Below, in pieces: positions 60,878-64,000 of a stretch of 64,000 nt of DNA. This DNA comes from Bernardetiaceae bacterium. GTDB taxonomy: Bacteria; Bacteroidota; Bacteroidia; Cytophagales; Bernardetiaceae. The stretch is from the NCBI GenBank assembly GCA_020832465.1, contig JAFIER010000039.1, positions 21,975 to 85,974 on the forward strand, read 5' to 3'. How positions within the stretch are numbered: the stretch's first letter is position 1; each line of letters starts with the position of its first letter. The notes below the pieces were generated by a model that worked only from the letters and a program-made list of their open reading frames with translations, made no database searches and was not told the origin of the DNA. The translations under genes and the position numbers were made by a program.

Positions 60878-62227
60878 CTAAAAAGAGATATTGCCAAGCG
60901 CAAGTTCTTGTAGCATAAAGACAATTATACCAGCAAAATAACCGATAAGCGCAAGCCCCGCAATTTTCTTTAAATACCACATAAAGTTTACGTTTTCCAT
61001 ACCCATGGCCGCTACACCAGCTGCTGAGCCTATGATAAGTGTACTTCCACCAGTGCCAGCGCAGTAAGCCAAAAACTCCCACATAGAATGATCTACGGGA
61101 TATACATCTAAACTGTACATACCCATAGCCGCAGCGACGAGCGGTACGTTATCTACAATAGCAGAAAACAGACCGAGGAATATATTTACGACATAAAAAT
61201 TGTTTATTGTATTGTCTAAGAAATCTGCAAGTTTGGCTAATGTACCCATAGATTGCAAACTTGCAACTGCTGTAAGGATACCCAAAAAGAAAAGTACACT
61301 CGGTACATCTACACGCTGTAAAATACTAACTACTGAAAGTGCCGAACGTTGCTTATACAAAGATAAACGTCTGCTATGCAAAAATTCGGTAGATGCCCAA
61401 ACAATACCTAAGCTAAGAGTCATACCCATGTAAGGGGGCAGGTGGGTTACTGTTTTGAAAATAGGGACGAATATAAGTCCTAATACACCAATACCAAACA
61501 CAAAACGTCTTTCAAATGGACTTACGTGGACGACGGGGTGTCCGCTTTCGTTTCTTTGTGCAAAGCCAGCCGCTATTTTATTGGGATCTATTTTTCCTTT
61601 GAGTTTGCGCACGGCAAAAAACATAGGCACGAGCAGACAAGCCAAACTTGGCAAAATGAGTGTAGGTATGATATTACTTGCTGTTATCTGCCCTCCAATC
61701 CAAAGCATAGTTGTTGTTACGTCCCCTATAGGAGACCATGCACCACCAGCATTTGCGGAGATAACAATCATACCGACATAAAAAAGTCTCTCTTCTTTTT
61801 CGCTTATAATCTTACGAATAATAGACACCATAACGATAGTCGTGGCAAGGTTATCGAGCAAGGCGGAGAGAAAAAATGTAACAAGCGTAATAATCCAGAG
61901 CAAAACCTGTTTGTTGTTGGTTTTGATATGCCTTGTAATAATTTTAAAGCCACTATGCGTATCGATAATTTCTACGATTGTCATAGCACCAAGCAAGAAG
62001 AACAAAATTTGAGCAATTTCACTCAAATGATGTAGTAATTCATGCTCTACGATGTGATCTCGTTCGGAAGCTGGTACACTCAAAATATAAAGTGTCCAAC
62101 AAAGTCCACCAATGATTAGTGCGGGCGCAGCTTTATCTATTTTGATGTTGTGCTCTAAAGCAATAGCTAAATAGCCAACTACAAATACAATAATAGCAGC
62201 ACTCTCGACGGAAAATAAAAATTCCAT
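60878..62227 (-). CDS. nhaD: NhaD-type sodium/proton antiporter
   Basis: NhaD exchanges Na+ (or Li+) for protons across the inner membrane and belongs to the ion-transporter superfamily. The 449 residues have about twelve membrane segments. Conserved stretches include ALLDNLATTIVMVSIIRK, SANAGGAWSPIGDVTTTMLWIGG and NVPLVAAAMGMY, all typical of NhaD. It suggests a marine or brackish or otherwise sodium-exposed habitat (inference). It is monocistronic, between the photolyase and OmpA genes. Confidence 0.93.
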   Translation of the reverse strand: MEFLFSVESAAIIVFVVGYLAIALEHNIKIDKAAPALIIGGLCWTLYILSVPASERDHIVEHELLHHLSEIAQILFFLLGAMTIVEIIDTHSGFKIITRHIKTNNKQVLLWIITLVTFFLSALLDNLATTIVMVSIIRKIISEKEERLFYVGMIVISANAGGAWSPIGDVTTTMLWIGGQITASNIIPTLILPSLACLLVPMFFAVRKLKGKIDPNKIAAGFAQRNESGHPVVHVSPFERRFVFGIGVLGLIFVPIFKTVTHLPPYMGMTLSLGIVWASTEFLHSRRLSLYKQRSALSVVSILQRVDVPSVLFFLGILTAVASLQSMGTLAKLADFLDNTINNFYVVNIFLGLFSAIVDNVPLVAAAMGMYSLDVYPVDHSMWEFLAYCAGTGGSTLIIGSAAGVAAMGMENVNFMWYLKKIAGLALIGYFAGIIVFMLQELALGNISF

Positions 62228-62383
62228 TATTATGATTTATACAGTAAAAACTCAAAAATTACTCACTTCAAAACTAAAAGCAAAAATACCATGCAAATTT
62301 GCTTTTGACAAATCATTAGGGTTAAAAATTAAGAATTAGCCATAACATTTTGTAGGGTAATGCTATTTATAATACTTATTGAT

Positions 62384-63595
62384 TCAACGCCATATAGTTA
62401 ATACTACCTTGCGGTCGTTTTTTGTTTTGCTTGCTGTATTTTTATCAGCATCTTCATAGTCAGTAGCAAAAAACTCACCGTGAGATTTTGTCAAGATTTT
62501 ATCGGGTTTTATACCTTTCAGTTGCAAATGATAGCTCATTTTTTCTATGCGCTGTTTGGATAGTGCGAGGTTGCGCTTTTCAGAGCCTACCTTATCCGTA
62601 AATCCTTCTATTAAAACAGCCTTTACGTGGCTTGTGCCTATAAACTCGTTTAGCTTTGTGATATTTTCATCAGAAAAATCGCTTTGCCCGCTTTCAAAAT
62701 AAAACACTTCCTCTTGCTTGCGGCGAGGTTGGTGGTATTGTAAAGTTAGGTCATCAAAATATCCACCTCCTATGATGCAATGCAAGGTAATTCGTTCGCC
62801 AATAGGTATAATTTTATCTTCCCAATATTGCATTAAAGCCGTATCATCGGTATATTGTGTATGAATAGGGGCACTTAAATCTAATACACTTGTGAGATAA
62901 GCCCATTGCCCGAGTGAGAGCAAATCGGGTTTTTTCCATTCTTTTTTAGCATTTTGATAATACAAAAAAGCATTTTTTTGCTTGTTTTTGCTACGAATTT
63001 CTATAAAATCAGGTACGGCATTGTCTTTCAGTACTTTATCAATATGCAAGTTGTGCTGTGGACTGCTTGCTGTAAAAGCATCTTCTTTGCCAAGCATAAA
63101 ATCGAGCATAAGTGCAAAGCTAACCTCGCGTTCGGTTTCGCTTCTGTTGTATATATCATAACTGAGTTTATAAAAACTCGCTTTTTCATTGGGCTTTAGC
63201 GTATCCATTTGTGCATTAAGCGGGCGTAACTCTTGTTTGATATCCAAACCATGAAATTTATAGCTTGTAGTTTGGGCTACAGGTTGTAGTCCGTAAGGGG
63301 ATTTATTATTATCTAAATTTTGGGTATAACCTTGCAAGTATCTTACGCGTAAGAAATTAGGGTTATTAGATCCATATAATCCATTGCATTTGATAATAAA
63401 ATGCGAGCTTGAGTAGTCAAAAGGATAACCAAAAAGTAGGCTGGTCTTATCCTTTCCCAATGTAAAACGCCCATCAATGCTATCGCCTTGGCTATATGAA
63501 GCCTGCGACGATTGCGATAAGCCATCACTATACATAAATACAGTGATTATGAGCATTAAAAAGCGTATAAAGTAAGCGATATGACTAATTTTCAT
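62384..63595 (-). CDS. OmpA-family outer-membrane protein
   Basis: The 403 residues start with a signal peptide (AYFIRFLMLIITVFMYSDG). The first 290 residues are a beta-rich exported domain of no known family (DGRFTLGKDKTSLLFGYPF...). The C-terminal OmpA domain is clear: DENITKLNEFIGTSHVKAVLIEGFTDKVGSEKRNLALSKQRIEKM, whose GFTDKVGSEKRNLALSKQR part would bind peptidoglycan. It probably anchors an outer-membrane or periplasmic assembly to the wall. It is monocistronic. Confidence 0.88.
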   Translation of the reverse strand: MKISHIAYFIRFLMLIITVFMYSDGLSQSSQASYSQGDSIDGRFTLGKDKTSLLFGYPFDYSSSHFIIKCNGLYGSNNPNFLRVRYLQGYTQNLDNNKSPYGLQPVAQTTSYKFHGLDIKQELRPLNAQMDTLKPNEKASFYKLSYDIYNRSETEREVSFALMLDFMLGKEDAFTASSPQHNLHIDKVLKDNAVPDFIEIRSKNKQKNAFLYYQNAKKEWKKPDLLSLGQWAYLTSVLDLSAPIHTQYTDDTALMQYWEDKIIPIGERITLHCIIGGGYFDDLTLQYHQPRRKQEEVFYFESGQSDFSDENITKLNEFIGTSHVKAVLIEGFTDKVGSEKRNLALSKQRIEKMSYHLQLKGIKPDKILTKSHGEFFATDYEDADKNTASKTKNDRKVVLTIWR

Positions 63596-63800
63596 GATTT
63601 TAATAGGGGCTGCGTATTGCGAACTGCCACAAAAATAAAAGCTATAATGAAATTACGCAAATGCAAAGATACTTTTATATGTAATATAAATTGCTTATCA
63701 TGTATGTAAAATTGCGATATTTATTGTTTTTTGTTGTTTCAAGCCAAATACGTTTAAAAATGAAGAGGTCTTAACTAAAGTGTACCCCATACTTAGTACC

Positions 63801-63843
63801 AAAAAGCAGTAAAACTAAGGTGTAAAGAATTTACTGCTTTTTT
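63801..63843 (-). terminator. Terminator inside the insertion sequence
   Basis: AAAAAGCAGTAAA (63801-63813) pairs with TTTACTGCTTTTT (63830-63842), with T runs on both strands. It follows the transposase stop and would block reading out of the element. Confidence 0.75.
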
Positions 63844-63853
63844 GTTGTTAGTA

Positions 63854-64000
63854 TTACCTAATTTCTTGATTTTTTAAGTAAACTTGTGCTGGGGTTAAAT
63901 AGTTTAAAGATTGATGTTTTCTTGTGTAATTGTAAAACTTTAAATAATCTTCTAACCCCTTGTGTAACACCTTTCCATCTACCCAGCTGTGTAGATATAT
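63854..64000 (-). CDS. IS3-family transposase (OrfB), C-terminal 48 residues
   Basis: Read on the minus strand, the frame open at the window edge gives YLHSWVDGKVLHKGLEDYLK, FYNYTRKHQSLNYLTPAQVY and LKNQEIR, then TAA. The FYN-TRKHQSLNYLTPAQVYL block is the conserved end of IS3-family DDE (rve) transposases, after the catalytic glutamate. Whether the rest of the gene is intact cannot be seen. Confidence 0.88.
   Translation of the reverse strand: MYLHSWVDGKVLHKGLEDYLKFYNYTRKHQSLNYLTPAQVYLKNQEIR

Larger units (their letters stand above)
63781..64000 (-). mobile_element. End of an IS3-family insertion sequence, cut by the window edge
   Basis: TGTACCCCATACTTAGTAC at 63781 is a terminal inverted repeat beginning TG, as in IS3-family elements. 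Behind it lie a terminator hairpin (63801-63843) and the 3' end of the transposase gene. The other end of the element is beyond 64000. Confidence 0.75.

Overview
The window reads as a chromosomal segment of a free-living Bacteroidota bacterium, most likely in the Cytophagales/Flexibacter-like part of the phylum. The evidence is the AT-rich DNA, the recurring Bacteroidota promoter (TTTG, about 19-20 bases, TAnnTTTG), the near absence of Shine-Dalgarno sequences, a tmRNA tag ending YAMAA, and phylum-typical families (DUF4175, OstA-like protein, small-form PurL, zinc-free L31). Genus and species cannot be fixed by reading alone.

Layout. 0.3-3.2 kb: an acyl-CoA dehydrogenase, then a small accessory patch with a 55-residue HTH protein, a predicted structured leader RNA and a 70-residue acidic protein. 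3.5-15.7 kb: rarA, a giant DUF4175 protein, a DEAD-box helicase, tryptophan 2,3-dioxygenase, an rRNA methyltransferase, an aldo/keto reductase, two unrecognised proteins sharing a motif and two lipoproteins. 15.9-23 kb: pyrG, an M23 peptidase, hutI and a Kef-type antiporter. 23.1-31.4 kb: a ribosomal protein cluster from rplP to rplO followed by secY and map, broken at both ends compared with the usual S10-spc-alpha order. 31.4-43.9 kb: tRNA-Lys and tRNA-Leu, a STAS-like paralogous pair, an RqcH/NFACT protein, SCO, phenylalanine hydroxylase, an Rpn-type nuclease, an aldehyde dehydrogenase, a hybrid TPR histidine kinase cut by one in-frame stop, and tmRNA. 43.9-63.6 kb: peroxiredoxin, TPR and phosphatase genes, an EnvC-OstA envelope operon, GDP-fucose synthase, tandem rhomboids, a VTT membrane protein, a flavoprotein, L31, PurL, photolyase, NhaD and an OmpA-family protein. 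The right edge cuts into an IS3-family insertion sequence.

Most genes stand alone or in pairs. Shared themes are translation and its quality control (ribosomal proteins, tmRNA, RqcH, secY, map), envelope building (OstA, EnvC, M23, OmpA, fucose), and catabolism of aromatic amino acids and histidine.

The most striking unexplained content is in the spacers. At least three interspersed palindromic repeat families recur between genes, among them a precisely 91-bp element present three times. The best candidate for an undescribed element is the compact RNA at 2758-2892: it has its own promoter, a predicted three-way junction, and a strand that can pair either with its own 5' end or with the start codon of the following gene. 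No CRISPR array, rRNA operon, prophage or secondary-metabolite cluster was seen.
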